Positions 16,814 through 27,327 of a stretch of 64,000 nucleotides of DNA are shown here, in pieces. Source of the stretch: Pararobbsia silviterrae (lineage in GTDB: Bacteria; Pseudomonadota; Gammaproteobacteria; Burkholderiales; Burkholderiaceae); contig NZ_RBZU01000001.1 in NCBI RefSeq assembly GCF_003628125.1, positions 620,001 to 684,000 of the forward strand, written 5' to 3'. A program made the translations under genes and the position numbers. Under the pieces are notes generated by a model. It was not told the origin of the DNA and did no database searches. It saw only the letters and a list, made by a program, of their open reading frames with translations. How positions within the stretch are numbered: position 1 is the first letter of the stretch; the number at the start of each line of letters is the position of its first letter.

Positions 16814-17638
16814 CTACTGACGCGCCGTGCGCGCGTTGTCGGGGCTCGGCATGCTGAAGTTCGTCCGGAACGGATTGATATCGAGCCCGCCGCGACGCGT
16901 ATAGCGCGCGTAGATCGCCAGGCGCGTCGGACGGCATTCACGCTGGATGTCGACGAACATCTGTTCGACGCACTGCTCGTGAAACCCCGTGTGGTTGCGG
17001 AACGAGATGATGTAGCGCAGCAGTCCGGCCTGGTCGATCTGCGGGCCGTGATAAAACACTTGCACGCTGCCCCAGTCGGGCTGGCCCGTCACCGGGCAAT
17101 TGGTCTTGAGCAGGTTCGAGGTAAGCGTTTCCTCGACGGGCGCTTCGTCGAAGTTCGCGCCGAGCAGCGACGCTGTCGGCTCGTAGACGTCCGTGTCGAG
17201 ATCGAGCCGGTCGAGCGACAGTCCGTCGAGTTCGTCGAATTCGAGCTTGCCGAATTCGAACGGCGACGTAAGCCGAACCTTGACCGGCGCGCCCGCGACC
17301 GCCGACAGATCCGTGCGCAACGTCGCGGCGAGCGCATCGGCCGACTCGACGACGGTATTCGCGAACGAACCCAGATACAGCTTGAACGACTTCGATTCGA
17401 TGATGTGCGGCGACTCGGCCGGGATCGCGAACGTCGCGATCGCGATCTGCGGCTTGCCGCGCGCGTTGAGCCACGACAGCTCGTACGCATTCCAGAGATC
17501 CGTGCCGAAGAACGGCAGCGCGCCGGTCAGACCGATCGCGGAGCGCCCGCGCAGCCGTTCGATCGGAAACAGCAGCGTCGGATCGTAGTGTTGGAGATAC
17601 TCGGCGGGCTTGCCGAGCGGAGACTGGTCAGGATTCAT
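16814..17638 (-). CDS. queF: NADPH-dependent 7-cyano-7-deazaguanine reductase
   Basis: QueF reduces preQ0 to preQ1 in queuosine tRNA modification. The 274-residue protein has the long, two-domain (YqcD/E. coli) form. The NADPH-binding motif ESKSFKLYL is near residue 81, the catalytic cysteine is in [11 protein letters not shown] near residue 185, and the substrate-binding FHEQCVE is near residue 225. It overlaps the end of the upstream 5'-nucleotidase gene by 11 bp, which suggests translational coupling. Confidence 0.97.
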   Translation of the reverse strand: MNPDQSPLGKPAEYLQHYDPTLLFPIERLRGRSAIGLTGALPFFGTDLWNAYELSWLNARGKPQIAIATFAIPAESPHIIESKSFKLYLGSFANTVVESADALAATLRTDLSAVAGAPVKVRLTSPFEFGKLEFDELDGLSLDRLDLDTDVYEPTASLLGANFDEAPVEETLTSNLLKTNCPVTGQPDWGSVQVFYHGPQIDQAGLLRYIISFRNHTGFHEQCVEQMFVDIQRECRPTRLAIYARYTRRGGLDINPFRTNFSMPSPDNARTARQ

Positions 17639-18542
17639 CGTTCGAAATACCGGAGATGACGTGACCCGTCGGCGTCACGGCGAGCGCCGATTCGCAATGC
17701 AGGGTCTGGTCGTCAAAAAAGAAATCAGGCTCGAATTCTCGCAAAAAACGGCCCTTCTCGAGTCCGCCGAGAAACATCGCCTCGTCGACATAGATGTCCC
17801 ACGCCATCAGCGTACGGATCGCGCGCTCGTGCGCGGGCGCCGAGCGCGCGGTCACGAGCGCCGTGCGGATGCGCATCGGCGCGTCGGAATCGGCGGCGCT
17901 CTGGAGCCGGTGCAGCGCTTCGAGCAAGGGCTTGAACGGCCCGTCGGCGAGCGGTTTGCCGACCCGGCGCGTTTCGTGGTGCTGGAACGCGTCGAGTCCC
18001 TCGCGCTGGTAGACGCGCTCGGCTTCGTCCGAGAACAGCACGGCGTCGCCGTCGAACGCGATCCGGATCTCGTTCGGCCTGCGCTCGGCCTGCTTGACCG
18101 ACTCGGGGAACACGCGCGCGGCCGGAAACCCGGCATTGAGCGCGGCGCGCACGTCGTCGGGGTTCGCCGACAGGAAGAGATTCGCGTTGAACGCGTTCAG
18201 ATAACCGAACGGCGGGCTGCCGCGCGTGAAGACGCCGCGCTGAATATGCAGATCGTGCCGTTTGGCCGACTTGAACACGCGCAGGCCGCTGACCGGGTCG
18301 TTGCGCGACAGGATCACGACCTCGACGCGATGCACGTCGCCCTGGTTGAACTGCTGGAGCTTGCGGATCAGGGGATAGGCGACGCCGGGTTTGGCCGGCA
18401 CGTCGAGCCGGTCGAGCTGGAGCTTCATGTACGGGCGGTCGTCGCCGTTCGCTTCATCGAATGCGCGGTTCTCTTCCTCGAAATCGAACAGCGCGCGCGA
18501 TGAGATCGCGATCACCAGCTTGTCGTCGAGCGTGAAGGCCAT
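17628..18542 (-). CDS. cytosolic 5'-nucleotidase family protein
   Basis: A 304-residue protein like the cytosolic 5'-nucleotidase family (PF06189, NT5C1-like). Markers are the N-terminal [20 protein letters not shown], the [16 protein letters not shown] segment near residue 160 holding the HAD-type DxD, and [17 protein letters not shown]. It should dephosphorylate nucleoside monophosphates in the cytoplasm. GGAGAC precedes the ATG by 7 bases. The gene sits between ilvA and queF on the same strand, and overlaps queF; a nucleotide-salvage link to deazapurines is only a guess. Confidence 0.85.
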   Translation of the reverse strand: MAFTLDDKLVIAISSRALFDFEEENRAFDEANGDDRPYMKLQLDRLDVPAKPGVAYPLIRKLQQFNQGDVHRVEVVILSRNDPVSGLRVFKSAKRHDLHIQRGVFTRGSPPFGYLNAFNANLFLSANPDDVRAALNAGFPAARVFPESVKQAERRPNEIRIAFDGDAVLFSDEAERVYQREGLDAFQHHETRRVGKPLADGPFKPLLEALHRLQSAADSDAPMRIRTALVTARSAPAHERAIRTLMAWDIYVDEAMFLGGLEKGRFLREFEPDFFFDDQTLHCESALAVTPTGHVISGISNDES

Positions 18543-18609
18543 GCACGTGTCTCCAGATCGGTCGGCGGTCCGCGCGACTCGCGACGCGCGCGAACGCGCG
18601 GTCTCGCGG

Positions 18610-20151
18610 CTACGACGCCGCCAGGAACAAACGATAGACCGGATTGCGGCTTTCGTCGTAATACGGATAACCGAGCGTCGTCAGGAAATGCTCGAACTGC
18701 GCGATCTCGTTCGTCGGCACCTGAATCCCGACGAGGATGCTGCTGTAGTCGGCGCCCTGGTTCCGATAGTGGAACAGGCTGATGTTCCAGTTCGGCGCCA
18801 TCGACGACAGGAAACGCATGAGCGCGCCGGGCCGCTCGGGGAATTCGAACCGGTAGAGCAACTCGTTCTGCGCGAGCGGCGAATGGCCGCCGACCATGTA
18901 CCGGATATGCTGCTTCGACAGTTCGTCGTGCGACAGATTGACCGTCGTGAAGCCGTGATTTTCGAACGTCGAGCTGATCTGCCAGCTCTCGTCGCGGTTG
19001 CGGATCTGCACGCCGACGAAGATCTGCGCTTCCTTCTTGTCGGCGATCCGGTAGTTGAATTCGGTCACGCTGCGATCGCCGACGAGTTCGCAGAAGCGCT
19101 TGAAACTGCCGCGCTCCTCGGGAATCGTGACCGCGAACACGGCCTCGCGCGCTTCGCCGACCTCGGCGCGCTCCGCGACGAAACGCAACCGGTCGAAATT
19201 CATGTTCGCGCCCGACGTGATCGCGACGAGCGTCTTGTCGCGCACGCCCTCGCGTTCGACGTAGGCCTTGAGTCCGGCTAGTCCGAGCGCGCCCGCCGGT
19301 TCGAGCAGGCTGCGCGTGTCCTGGTAGACATCCTTGATCGCCGCGCACAGCGCGTCGGTGTCGACGACCACGACCTCGTCGAGATAAGCCTGGCAGAGCC
19401 GGAACGTTTCCTCGCCGACGAGCTTGACCGCCGTGCCGTCGGAGAACAGCCCGACCTCGGGCAGCGTCACGCGCTCGCCTTGTTCGAGCGAGCGCGCCAT
19501 CGCGCACGAATCCTCGGTTTGCACGCCGATGACCTTGATCGACGGGTCGAGCGTCTTGACGAACGCGCCGATACCGGCCGCGAGCCCGCCGCCGCCGATC
19601 GGCACGAAGATCGCGTGGATCGGTCCGCGGCCTTGCGCCTGGTACTGGCGCAGGATTTCCATCGCGACCGTGCCTTGACCCGCGATCACATCGGGATCGT
19701 CGAACGGATGGACGAAGGTCAGGCCGCGGTCGCGCTGGATCTCGGCCGCGCGTTGGTAGGCGTCCGAATACGATTCGCCGGTCAGCACGACTTCGACGGC
19801 GCTGCCGCCGTGCGCGCGGACCGCGTCGATCTTGACCTGCGGCGTCGTGACGGGCATCACGATGACGGCCTTGACCTTCATGCGCGCGGCCGACAGCGCG
19901 ACGCCCTGCGCATGATTGCCGGCCGACGCCGTGATCACGCCGCGTTCGAGCGCGTCGGCGCTCAGATGCGCCATCTTGTTATAGGCGCCGCGGACCTTGA
20001 ACGAGAAGACGGGCTGGTTGTCTTCGCGCTTGAGGTAAATCGCGTTGCCCAGCCGTCCCGACAGATTGCGTGCGAGCTCGAGCTCGGTTTCATGCGCGGC
20101 GTCGTAGACACGCGCCGTCAGGATTTTTTTCAGGTAGTCGGGGGCGGACAT
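18610..20151 (-). CDS. ilvA: threonine ammonia-lyase, biosynthetic
   Basis: IlvA converts threonine to 2-oxobutanoate, the first step of isoleucine synthesis. The 513-residue protein has a PLP-binding lysine in SFKVRGAYNKM (near residue 57), the glycine loop PIGGGGLAAG (near 188), and two ACT-like regulatory domains in the C-terminal 180 residues (EERGSFKRFCELVG and PERPGALMRFL), as in feedback-inhibited biosynthetic enzymes. The ATG at 20151 gives the family length; the open frame upstream is longer but has no family similarity. Confidence 0.97.
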   Translation of the reverse strand: MSAPDYLKKILTARVYDAAHETELELARNLSGRLGNAIYLKREDNQPVFSFKVRGAYNKMAHLSADALERGVITASAGNHAQGVALSAARMKVKAVIVMPVTTPQVKIDAVRAHGGSAVEVVLTGESYSDAYQRAAEIQRDRGLTFVHPFDDPDVIAGQGTVAMEILRQYQAQGRGPIHAIFVPIGGGGLAAGIGAFVKTLDPSIKVIGVQTEDSCAMARSLEQGERVTLPEVGLFSDGTAVKLVGEETFRLCQAYLDEVVVVDTDALCAAIKDVYQDTRSLLEPAGALGLAGLKAYVEREGVRDKTLVAITSGANMNFDRLRFVAERAEVGEAREAVFAVTIPEERGSFKRFCELVGDRSVTEFNYRIADKKEAQIFVGVQIRNRDESWQISSTFENHGFTTVNLSHDELSKQHIRYMVGGHSPLAQNELLYRFEFPERPGALMRFLSSMAPNWNISLFHYRNQGADYSSILVGIQVPTNEIAQFEHFLTTLGYPYYDESRNPVYRLFLAAS

Positions 20152-20295
20152 GGGTCGAAGCGGAAAGGGGCAAAAGATCGCCATGATAGCGCCCGCCGCC
20201 GGCGGGGCGGGCGGGATGCGCTTCCAGGACAGGCATCCGGCACGTGCATCCGGGACAGGCATCCGGCCACGGCCGGGCGGCAGGCGAGCGGGGTA

Positions 20296-20958
20296 CTAGA
20301 TCTGGGCGACGGCGTCGAGATCGGACGGCGTGTCGATATCGCGCAGCACGCCCGCGTCGAGCGTGTCGAGCAGCGTCACGGGCACGGCGTCGAGCAGGCC
20401 GCGCGCGCCGTCGTCGCCGTCGAGCGCGGCGAGCGCCGCTTCATGCGCGGCCCCGAATCCGACCGGGTGGCCGCGCCGGCCCGCATGGCGCGGCGCGACG
20501 ATCATCTCGGCGCGCGCGCCGGGCGCGACGAGGGTCTGTGCGATTTCGAGGATCGTCGCGGGCGCGATCGCCGGCATGTCGGCGAGCGCGACGAGCCAGC
20601 CGTGCGGGTTGGCGCTCGCGCGCACGCCCGCCGCGAGCGCCGCGTTCATGCCGCGCTCGGCGTCGGCGCTGACGACGACTTCGCAGCCGGCCTCGGCCAG
20701 CAGCTTCTGCAGCGTTTCGCTGTGCCGCGCGGCTTCCGGGCTTTCGGTGCCGGGCCGCACGACCGCGACGACGCGCGGCAGCACGCTGCGCAGGCGGCGC
20801 GCCGCGACGAAGGCGACGGGCAGTCCGCGCGTCGGTCCGGCGGGCATCGGTTCGGTGAGTTTGTTGCGGGCGCCGGCCGGATCGAAGCGCGCGCCTCGGC
20901 CCGCGGCCAGCAGGATGCCGACCGGAAGGTCCGGCCGGATGGATTCTCGGTGTCGCAT
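20296..20958 (-). CDS. MobA-like nucleotidyltransferase
   Basis: A 220-residue NTP transferase with the family start GILLAAGRGARFDPAGARNKL (nucleotide-binding loop) and the metal-binding VALADMP. It is closest in form to MocA/MobA proteins, which add CMP or GMP to molybdopterin, but other sugar or cofactor nucleotidyltransferases share these motifs. GAGGAG lies before the ATG at 20958. A molybdenum link is made more likely by fdhD elsewhere in the window, though not adjacent. Confidence 0.8.
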   Translation of the reverse strand: MRHRESIRPDLPVGILLAAGRGARFDPAGARNKLTEPMPAGPTRGLPVAFVAARRLRSVLPRVVAVVRPGTESPEAARHSETLQKLLAEAGCEVVVSADAERGMNAALAAGVRASANPHGWLVALADMPAIAPATILEIAQTLVAPGARAEMIVAPRHAGRRGHPVGFGAAHEAALAALDGDDGARGLLDAVPVTLLDTLDAGVLRDIDTPSDLDAVAQI

Positions 20959-21362
20959 GACGGTCTCCTCGGTGCGCGATTGTCGCATCGATCGGGGCCG
21001 AAAACCCCACGGAGCCTGGGGCGAACACCGATCGGGCCGATGCAGTACAATCGCCATTCAAGAAAAGGACCCCGCAATGCCCTGGCAGCCCGCCCTTTCC
21101 CGCCATGCTTCAGCGTCGACGCGCATCACCTGCGCGGCTGTGGCACGTCCGCTGCTGCCGTCCCGATCGTGGCGCCCGACCGAATCCTGCCGACACTGAC
21201 AGAATCAGTGCATGAGCCCAGGCGGTCGATGCATCCGTACCCTTCGGATGCCGGTCCCGCTGCCGGCCAGCCTCAGCCAGCCTTTTCCGAGCAAACCGCG
21301 CGCACTGCGCGCAGCCGGCGCCGGTCTGACAGACCCCGAGCCGGACAAATGAATTGTCGAAC
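20959..21362. other. divergent intergenic region and leader
   Basis: About 400 bp between the MobA-like gene and the large oxidoreductase gene. It holds a possible -10 box (TACAAT, 21046-21051), the small open frame at 21077-21199, and, at 21350, a five-codon frame (MNCRT) whose TGA overlaps the ATG of the large gene. No terminator was found. Confidence 0.5.
21077..21199 (+). CDS. possible 40-residue leader peptide
   Basis: An ATG with AAAAGGA 8 bases upstream opens a 40-codon frame (MPWQPALSRHASAS...ESCRH) 25 bases downstream of a possible -10 box. It is rich in Arg and Ser and resembles no family. It precedes the large oxidoreductase gene by 163 bp and might be a leader or chance frame; base composition does not settle this. 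Confidence 0.3.
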   Translation: MPWQPALSRHASASTRITCAAVARPLLPSRSWRPTESCRH

Positions 21363-24300
21363 ATGAACGCTCCCCAAGTATTCGACCCGCTGCCGAACGA
21401 CGCGACGGTCGCTGCCCACGAGAACGGCCCCCGTCTGCGCGAGATCCCGTACAACTACACGTCGTTTTCGGATCGCGAGATCGTGATCCGGCTGCTCGGC
21501 GACGAGGCCTGGCGCGCGCTCGACGAGCTGCGCGGCGAACGCCGCACCGGCCGCTCGGCCCGCATGCTCTACGAAGTGCTCGGGGATATCTGGGTCGTCC
21601 AGCGCAACCCGTACCTGCAGGACGATCTGCTCGACAATCCGAAGCGCCGCGCCCTGCTCGTGAACGCGCTCTATCACCGCCTCGGCGAGATCGAGAAGCG
21701 CCGCAAGGCCGATCTCTCGTCGCATGACGACATCGCGGGCCGCGACCGCGCGACCCGCGTCGAAACGCTCGTCGTCGCTGCGCGCAAGGCGGTCGAGACG
21801 TTCAAGGCGCAGTTCGAACAGACGTACGACTTGCGCAAGCGCGCGACGAAGGTCTTCGGCCGCGTCACGCAGAAGGACAACGTCAAGTTCGACGGCCTGT
21901 CGCGCGTCTCGCACGTGACCGATGCGACCGACTGGCGCGTCGAGTACCCGTTCGTCGTGCTGACGCCCGATACCGAGGAAGAGATCGCCGGCCTCATCAA
22001 GGCCTGTTTCGAACTCGGACTCACGGTGATCCCGCGCGGAGGCGGCACGGGCTATACGGGCGGCGCGATTCCGCTGACGCCGTTCTCGGCCGTCATCAAC
22101 ACCGAAAAACTCGAATACCTGAGCCCCGTCGAAATGACGGATCTGCCGGGCGTCGACCGCAAGGTCGCGACGATCTACTCGGGCGCGGGCGTCGTCACGC
22201 GCCGCGTGACCGAGGCCGCCGAAGCCGCGGGCTTCGTGTTCGCGGTCGATCCGACCTCGCTCGACGCGTCGTGCATCGGCGGCAATATCGCGATGAACGC
22301 GGGCGGGAAGAAGGCCGTGCTCTGGGGCACCGCGCTCGACAATCTCGCCTGGTGGCGCATGGTCGACCCGCAAGGCAACTGGCTCGAAGTCACGCGCCTC
22401 GACCATAACCTCGGCAAGATTCACGACATCCCGCTCGCCCGCTTCGAATGCAAGTGGTTCGACGGCAGCTTCGCGCCCGGCGAAAAGCTGCTGCGCTCGG
22501 AGATCCTCGAGATCGAAGGCCGCCGTTTCCGCAAGGAAGGGCTCGGCAAGGACGTGACCGACAAGTTCCTCGCGGGGCTGCCCGGCATTCAGAAGGAAGG
22601 CTGTGACGGGCTCATCACGAGCGGCCGCTGGATCCTGCACAAAATGCCCGCGCATACGCGCACGGTGTGCCTCGAATTCTTCGGCCAGGCGCGCGATGCG
22701 ATTCCGAGCATCGTCGAGATCAAGGACTTCATGTTCGAGCAGACGCGCCAGGGCGGCGCGATTCTCGCGGGTCTCGAACATCTCGACGAACGCTATCTGC
22801 GTGCCGTCGGCTACGCGACGAAGAGCAAGCGCAACGCGTTTCCGAAGATGGTGCTGATCGGCGACATCGTCGGCGACGACGCCGATGCGGTCGCGAGCGC
22901 GACGTCGGAAGTCGTGCGCATGGCCAACGCGAAGAGCGGCGAAGGATTCGTCGCGGTCAATGCCGAGGCGCGCAAGCGGTTCTGGCTCGACCGTTCGCGC
23001 ACGGCGGCGATCGCCAAGCATACGAACGCGTTCAAGATCAACGAGGACGTCGTCATCCCGCTGAATCGCATGGGCGAGTACACGGATGCGATCGAGCGGA
23101 TCAATATCGAGCTGTCGAACAAGAACAAGCTCCAGCTGGTCGACGCGCTCGAAACATTCTTCCGGTCGGGCAATCTGCCGCTCGGAAAGAGCGACGACGC
23201 GAACGAGATCCCGACGGCCGAGCTGCTCGAGGATCGCGTCAATCAGGCGCTCGATCTGATCGCGCGCGTGCGGGCGCGCTGGACGTACATCCAGACGCAT
23301 CTCGACGCGCCGCTCGCCTCGGTGCGCGACGAGCTGTTCGGCCTCGGCTACGCGGCGCTCGCCGAGGCCTTCGCGAAGCGTCTCGAAACGCAGCCCGACG
23401 CGCGCGTGTTCGATCTCGCGCAGGACCGCACGATCCGTGTTTCTTGGAAGCACGAACTGCGCGCCGAACTTCGCCAGATCTTCAACGGCGGCGAATTCAA
23501 GCCGATCCTCGACGCCGCGCAGGCGACGCACAAGAAGGTGCTGCGTTCGCGCGTGTTCGTCGCGCTGCACATGCATGCGGGCGACGGCAACGTCCACACG
23601 AACATCCCCGTCAATTCCGACGATTACGCGATGCTGCAGGACGCGCATCAGGCCGTCGCGCGGATCATGGATATCGCGCGCGCGCTCGACGGCGTGATCT
23701 CGGGCGAACACGGGATCGGCATCACGAAGCTCGAATTCCTGACCGATGCCGAGATCAGCGAATTCCGCGAGTACAAGGCGAAGGTCGATCCCGAGGGCCG
23801 CTTCAACAAGGGCAAGCTGCTCGGCGGCGCCGATCTGCGCAACGCCTATACGCCGAGCTTCGGCCTCATGGGCTACGAGTCGCTGATCATGCAGCAAAGC
23901 GATATCGGCGCGATCGCGGACAGCGTCAAGGACTGCCTGCGCTGCGGCAAGTGCAAGCCCGTCTGCGCGACGCACGTGCCGCGCGCGAATCTGCTCTACA
24001 GCCCGCGCAACAAGATTCTCGCGACGTCGCTGCTCGTCGAGGCGTTCCTCTACGAGGAACAGACGCGCCGCGGCGTGTCGATCAAGCATTGGGACGAGTT
24101 CAACGACGTGGCCGATCACTGCACGGTCTGCCACAAGTGCGTGACGCCGTGCCCGGTCAAGATCGACTTCGGCGACGTCACGATGAATATGCGCAATCTG
24201 CTGCGCAAGATGGGCAAGAAGAAGTTCAACCCGGGCTCGGCCGCGGGCATGTTCTTCCTCAACGCGACGAACCCGAACACGATCAATCTGACGCGCAAGG

Positions 24301-25352
24301 TCATGATCGATTGGGGCTACAAGGCCCAGCGCCTCGGCAACGACGTGCTCAAGAAAGTCGCGCGCAAGCAGGTCGCAAAGCCGCCCGCGACGGTCGGCAA
24401 ACCGCCCGTCGTCGAGCAGGTCGTGCACTTCATCAACAAGAAGATGCCGGGCAATCTGCCGAAGAAGACCGCGCGCGCGTTGCTCGATATCGAAGACGAC
24501 AAGATCGTCCCGATCATCCGCAACCCGAAGGCCACGAACGTCGATTCGGAAGCCGTGTTCTATTTCCCGGGCTGCGGTTCGGAGCGGCTCTTTTCGCAGG
24601 TCGGACTCGCGACGCAGGCGATGCTCTGGCACGTCGGCGTGCAGACCGTGCTGCCGCCGGGCTACCTCTGCTGCGGCTATCCGCAGCGCGGCGCGGGCCA
24701 GTTCGACAAGGCCGAGAAGATCGTGACGGACAATCGCGTGCTGTTCCATCGCGTCGCGAACACGCTCAACTACCTCGACATCAAGACCGTCGTCGTCTCG
24801 TGCGGGACGTGCTACGACCAGCTCGCGGGCTATGAGTTCGACAAGATCTTCCCGGGCTGCCGGATCATCGACATCCACGAGTTCCTGCTCGAAAAGCAGG
24901 TCAAGCTCGAAGGGGCGACCGGGGTCCGGTATATGTATCACGATCCGTGTCACACGCCGATCAAGACGATGGACGGCACGAAGCTCGTCAATCAACTGAT
25001 GACGACGGGCGACAACGGCGGCTACACGATCGAGAAGAACGACCGGTGCTGCGGCGAATCGGGCACGCTCGCGGTCACGCGTCCCGACGTGTCGACGCAG
25101 GTGCGTTTCCGCAAGCAGGAAGAAATGCAGAAGGGCACCGCGAAGGTTCGCAAGGACGGCTACGAAGGCGACGTCAAGATCCTCACGAGCTGCCCGTCGT
25201 GTCTGCAGGGGCTGTCGCGTTATCAGGGCGATACGGGCGTCGAGGCCGACTATATCGTCGTCGAGATCGCGCGCAATCTGCTCGGCGAGAACTGGATGGC
25301 CGACTACGTCTCGAACGCGAACTCGGGCGGTATCGAACGAGTGCTCGTCTGA
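21363..25352 (+). CDS. FAD/FMN-binding oxidoreductase with Fe-S and CCG domains
   Basis: A very large (about 1330 residues) fused respiratory dehydrogenase of the GlcD/D-lactate dehydrogenase type. The N-terminal 170 residues match the DUF3683 region. An FAD-binding PCMH-type domain follows ([15 protein letters not shown] near residue 225), then the FAD-oxidase C-terminal domain ([25 protein letters not shown]). Two 4Fe-4S motifs follow ([11 protein letters not shown] near 858, [12 protein letters not shown] near 920). Two CCG domains end it (CGSERLF...[10 protein letters not shown] and [10 protein letters not shown] with CPSC). In separate-subunit systems these parts are GlcD and GlcF. It likely oxidises D-lactate or a related 2-hydroxy acid and passes electrons to quinone. 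Confidence 0.9.
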   Translation: MNAPQVFDPLPNDATVAAHENGPRLREIPYNYTSFSDREIVIRLLGDEAWRALDELRGERRTGRSARMLYEVLGDIWVVQRNPYLQDDLLDNPKRRALLVNALYHRLGEIEKRRKADLSSHDDIAGRDRATRVETLVVAARKAVETFKAQFEQTYDLRKRATKVFGRVTQKDNVKFDGLSRVSHVTDATDWRVEYPFVVLTPDTEEEIAGLIKACFELGLTVIPRGGGTGYTGGAIPLTPFSAVINTEKLEYLSPVEMTDLPGVDRKVATIYSGAGVVTRRVTEAAEAAGFVFAVDPTSLDASCIGGNIAMNAGGKKAVLWGTALDNLAWWRMVDPQGNWLEVTRLDHNLGKIHDIPLARFECKWFDGSFAPGEKLLRSEILEIEGRRFRKEGLGKDVTDKFLAGLPGIQKEGCDGLITSGRWILHKMPAHTRTVCLEFFGQARDAIPSIVEIKDFMFEQTRQGGAILAGLEHLDERYLRAVGYATKSKRNAFPKMVLIGDIVGDDADAVASATSEVVRMANAKSGEGFVAVNAEARKRFWLDRSRTAAIAKHTNAFKINEDVVIPLNRMGEYTDAIERINIELSNKNKLQLVDALETFFRSGNLPLGKSDDANEIPTAELLEDRVNQALDLIARVRARWTYIQTHLDAPLASVRDELFGLGYAALAEAFAKRLETQPDARVFDLAQDRTIRVSWKHELRAELRQIFNGGEFKPILDAAQATHKKVLRSRVFVALHMHAGDGNVHTNIPVNSDDYAMLQDAHQAVARIMDIARALDGVISGEHGIGITKLEFLTDAEISEFREYKAKVDPEGRFNKGKLLGGADLRNAYTPSFGLMGYESLIMQQSDIGAIADSVKDCLRCGKCKPVCATHVPRANLLYSPRNKILATSLLVEAFLYEEQTRRGVSIKHWDEFNDVADHCTVCHKCVTPCPVKIDFGDVTMNMRNLLRKMGKKKFNPGSAAGMFFLNATNPNTINLTRKVMIDWGYKAQRLGNDVLKKVARKQVAKPPATVGKPPVVEQVVHFINKKMPGNLPKKTARALLDIEDDKIVPIIRNPKATNVDSEAVFYFPGCGSERLFSQVGLATQAMLWHVGVQTVLPPGYLCCGYPQRGAGQFDKAEKIVTDNRVLFHRVANTLNYLDIKTVVVSCGTCYDQLAGYEFDKIFPGCRIIDIHEFLLEKQVKLEGATGVRYMYHDPCHTPIKTMDGTKLVNQLMTTGDNGGYTIEKNDRCCGESGTLAVTRPDVSTQVRFRKQEEMQKGTAKVRKDGYEGDVKILTSCPSCLQGLSRYQGDTGVEADYIVVEIARNLLGENWMADYVSNANSGGIERVLV

Positions 25353-25435
25353 GGCCGGGGCGGCGCGCGCGAGGGCGTGCGCCGTCGCGGATGCGTCGAA
25401 GCGGGCGCAATGCGGGTTGCGGGACGAATCGGCAC

Positions 25436-25519
25436 GCGGGTGATGAAGCGGGTCAAGGCGCGGATCGACGGGCGGATCGATATGCGGATCCATGAGCAGG
25501 TCAACAGGCGGGGGCATCG
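25436..25519. repeat. degenerate 12-bp tandem repeat abutting the hit start codon
   Basis: Seven consecutive 12-bp units, each beginning GCGG or GCAG (25436, 25448, 25460 and so on), fill the space up to the ATG at 25520. The three central units (GCGGATCGACGG, GCGGATCGATAT, GCGGATCCATGA) are most alike. The last unit includes the ribosome binding site AGGCGGGGG. Confidence 0.8.
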
Positions 25520-25963
25520 ATGAGCTGTGTGTTTTGCGATACCGACGGCGGCACGGTGCTCTGGCGCGATGCGGCGCTGCGCGTCGTGCTGGCCGACGAG
25601 CCCGGCTATCCGGGCTTTTGCCGCGTGATTGCGAATCCGCATGTCGCGGAGTTCAGCGATCTCGATGCGCCTTCGCGCGCGCATCTGATGGAGACGGTCG
25701 CGGCCGTCGAGCGCGCGGTGCGGCATGTCATGAAGCCCGGCAAGGTCAATCTCGCGAGTCTCGGCAATCAGGTGCCGCACGTGCACTGGCACGTGATCCC
25801 GCGCTATGCCGACGATGCGCATTTCCCGAAGCCGATCTGGGCCTCGCCCGAGCGTGACGTCGCCGAGGCGCGGATCCATGAGCGCGAGGCGCTCTCGATG
25901 GGCCTGCGCGACGCGGTCGCGCGCGAGATGCAGGGCGTCGCCGCGGCGCGCCGACCCGGATGA
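25520..25963 (+). CDS. HIT family hydrolase
   Basis: A 147-residue histidine-triad protein. The triad is HVHWHVIPRY near residue 90, and the N-terminus has CVFCDTDGG, a CxxC often seen in bacterial HIT proteins. Members hydrolyse nucleotide phosphoramidates or dinucleoside polyphosphates. A degenerate 12-bp repeat lies directly upstream and includes the ribosome binding site. It is the first gene of the run that leads into DUF971 and ubiE. Confidence 0.93.
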   Translation: MSCVFCDTDGGTVLWRDAALRVVLADEPGYPGFCRVIANPHVAEFSDLDAPSRAHLMETVAAVERAVRHVMKPGKVNLASLGNQVPHVHWHVIPRYADDAHFPKPIWASPERDVAEARIHEREALSMGLRDAVAREMQGVAAARRPG

Positions 25964-26003
25964 ACACGAATATGATGACCGCGATCGCGGCCGGAGCGAA
26001 ATC

Positions 26004-26414
26004 ATGAGCGCGTCGCCGACGCCGTCGGGCCTTGTGCTGCACAAGCAGTCGAAGGTGCTCGAAGTCCAATACGAAGACGGGCGTGCGTACCGGCTGCCGT
26101 TCGAACTGCTGCGCGTGATGTCGCCGTCGGCCGAGGTCAAGGGGCACGGCCCCGGCCAGGAGACGCTGCAGACCGGCAAGCGCGACGTGGCCATCGTCGG
26201 GCTCGCGCCCGTCGGGCACTATGCCGTGCAGATCATGTACTCGGACGGCCACGATTCGGGCATTTACACGTGGGACTATCTGTACACGCTGTCGACGCGC
26301 CAGGACGAGATCTGGGCCGACTACCTGTCGCGTCTCGCGGCGGCGGGCCTCGACCGCGACGCGCCGATGCCGTCGGGCGGCGGTCATGCGCACGGCCACG
26401 GCCACGCGCACTGA
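26004..26414 (+). CDS. DUF971 protein with histidine-rich tail
   Basis: A 136-residue protein whose body is the DUF971 domain (like the N-terminal domain of gamma-butyrobetaine hydroxylase): VQYEDGRAYRLPFELLRVMSPSAEVKGHG and YAVQIMYSDGHDSGIYTWDYLY. The C-terminus ends GGGHAHGHGHAH, a probable metal-binding tail with five histidines. GGAG lies 9 bases before the ATG. The gene precedes ubiE, an arrangement that recurs in Burkholderiaceae. Role unknown; iron or other metal handling is an inference. Confidence 0.88.
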   Translation: MSASPTPSGLVLHKQSKVLEVQYEDGRAYRLPFELLRVMSPSAEVKGHGPGQETLQTGKRDVAIVGLAPVGHYAVQIMYSDGHDSGIYTWDYLYTLSTRQDEIWADYLSRLAAAGLDRDAPMPSGGGHAHGHGHAH

Positions 26415-26583
26415 CGGATGCGCGGGCGCCGGCGCGGGACTTCCCGTGCCGCTGACCCAAAAAAGCGCGACACGGGTAAACTCGCGCCCATTCCAACACG
26501 ATTCGGCGCAGATCGGGGCCGCGCTGCGCGGGGTCTCGGATGCCACGCGCGCGCGGCGCGCGTCTTTACAAGGGTAGGCAGCA

Positions 26584-27315
26584 ATGAGCAAAACGCACTT
26601 CGGGTATGAGACCGTCGACGAAAACGACAAGGCGGGCAAGGTCGCCGGTGTGTTTCATTCGGTCGCGTCGAAGTACGACGTCATGAACGACATGATGTCG
26701 GGCGGCCTGCATCGCTTGTGGAAGGCCTTCACGATTGCGCAGGCCGGCGTGCGGCCCGGGTACAAGGTGCTCGACATCGCGGGCGGCACGGGCGATCTGT
26801 CGAAGGCGTTCGCGCGTCAGGCCGGGCCGACGGGCGAGGTCTGGCATACGGACATCAACGAGTCGATGCTGCGCGTCGGCCGCGATCGCTTGCTCGACAA
26901 GGGCATCATCACGCCGTCGATGCTCTGCGACGCCGAGAAGATTCCGCTGCCCGACAACTACTTCGACGTCGTGACGGTCGCGTTCGGTTTGCGCAACATG
27001 ACGCACAAGGACGTCGCGCTTGCCGAGATGCGCCGCGTGCTCAAGCCCGGCGGCAAGCTGCTCGTGCTCGAATTCTCGAAGATCTGGGAGCCGTTGTCGA
27101 AGGCGTACGACGTCTACTCGTTCAAGGTGCTGCCGTTTCTCGGCGAGAAGATCGCGGGCGATGCCGAAAGCTATCGGTATCTCGCCGAATCGATCCGCAT
27201 GCATCCGGACCAGGACACGCTCAAGACGATGATGGAAGAGGCGGGCCTCGATCGCGTCCGCTATTTCAATCTGGCGGCAGGGGTCGTCGCGTTGCACGTC
27301 GGCATGAAGTTCTGA
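26584..27315 (+). CDS. ubiE: demethylmenaquinone/2-polyprenyl-1,4-benzoquinol methyltransferase
   Basis: UbiE is the C-methyltransferase of ubiquinone and menaquinone synthesis. The 243-residue protein has the UbiE start [42 protein letters not shown], the SAM-binding [11 protein letters not shown] near residue 64, and the family signature [24 protein letters not shown] near 135. It begins a ubiE-ubiJ-ubiB run; the next gene follows after 12 bases. Confidence 0.97.
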   Translation: MSKTHFGYETVDENDKAGKVAGVFHSVASKYDVMNDMMSGGLHRLWKAFTIAQAGVRPGYKVLDIAGGTGDLSKAFARQAGPTGEVWHTDINESMLRVGRDRLLDKGIITPSMLCDAEKIPLPDNYFDVVTVAFGLRNMTHKDVALAEMRRVLKPGGKLLVLEFSKIWEPLSKAYDVYSFKVLPFLGEKIAGDAESYRYLAESIRMHPDQDTLKTMMEEAGLDRVRYFNLAAGVVALHVGMKF

Positions 27316-27327
27316 TCGCGATCCAGC

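Noticed and set aside
21273..25517. An open frame of more than 1400 codons on the minus strand, opposite the large oxidoreductase gene
   Set aside because: It mirrors a long G+C-rich gene, is rich in Arg, Asp, Glu and Ala without any motif, and has no ribosome binding site. It is a composition effect.
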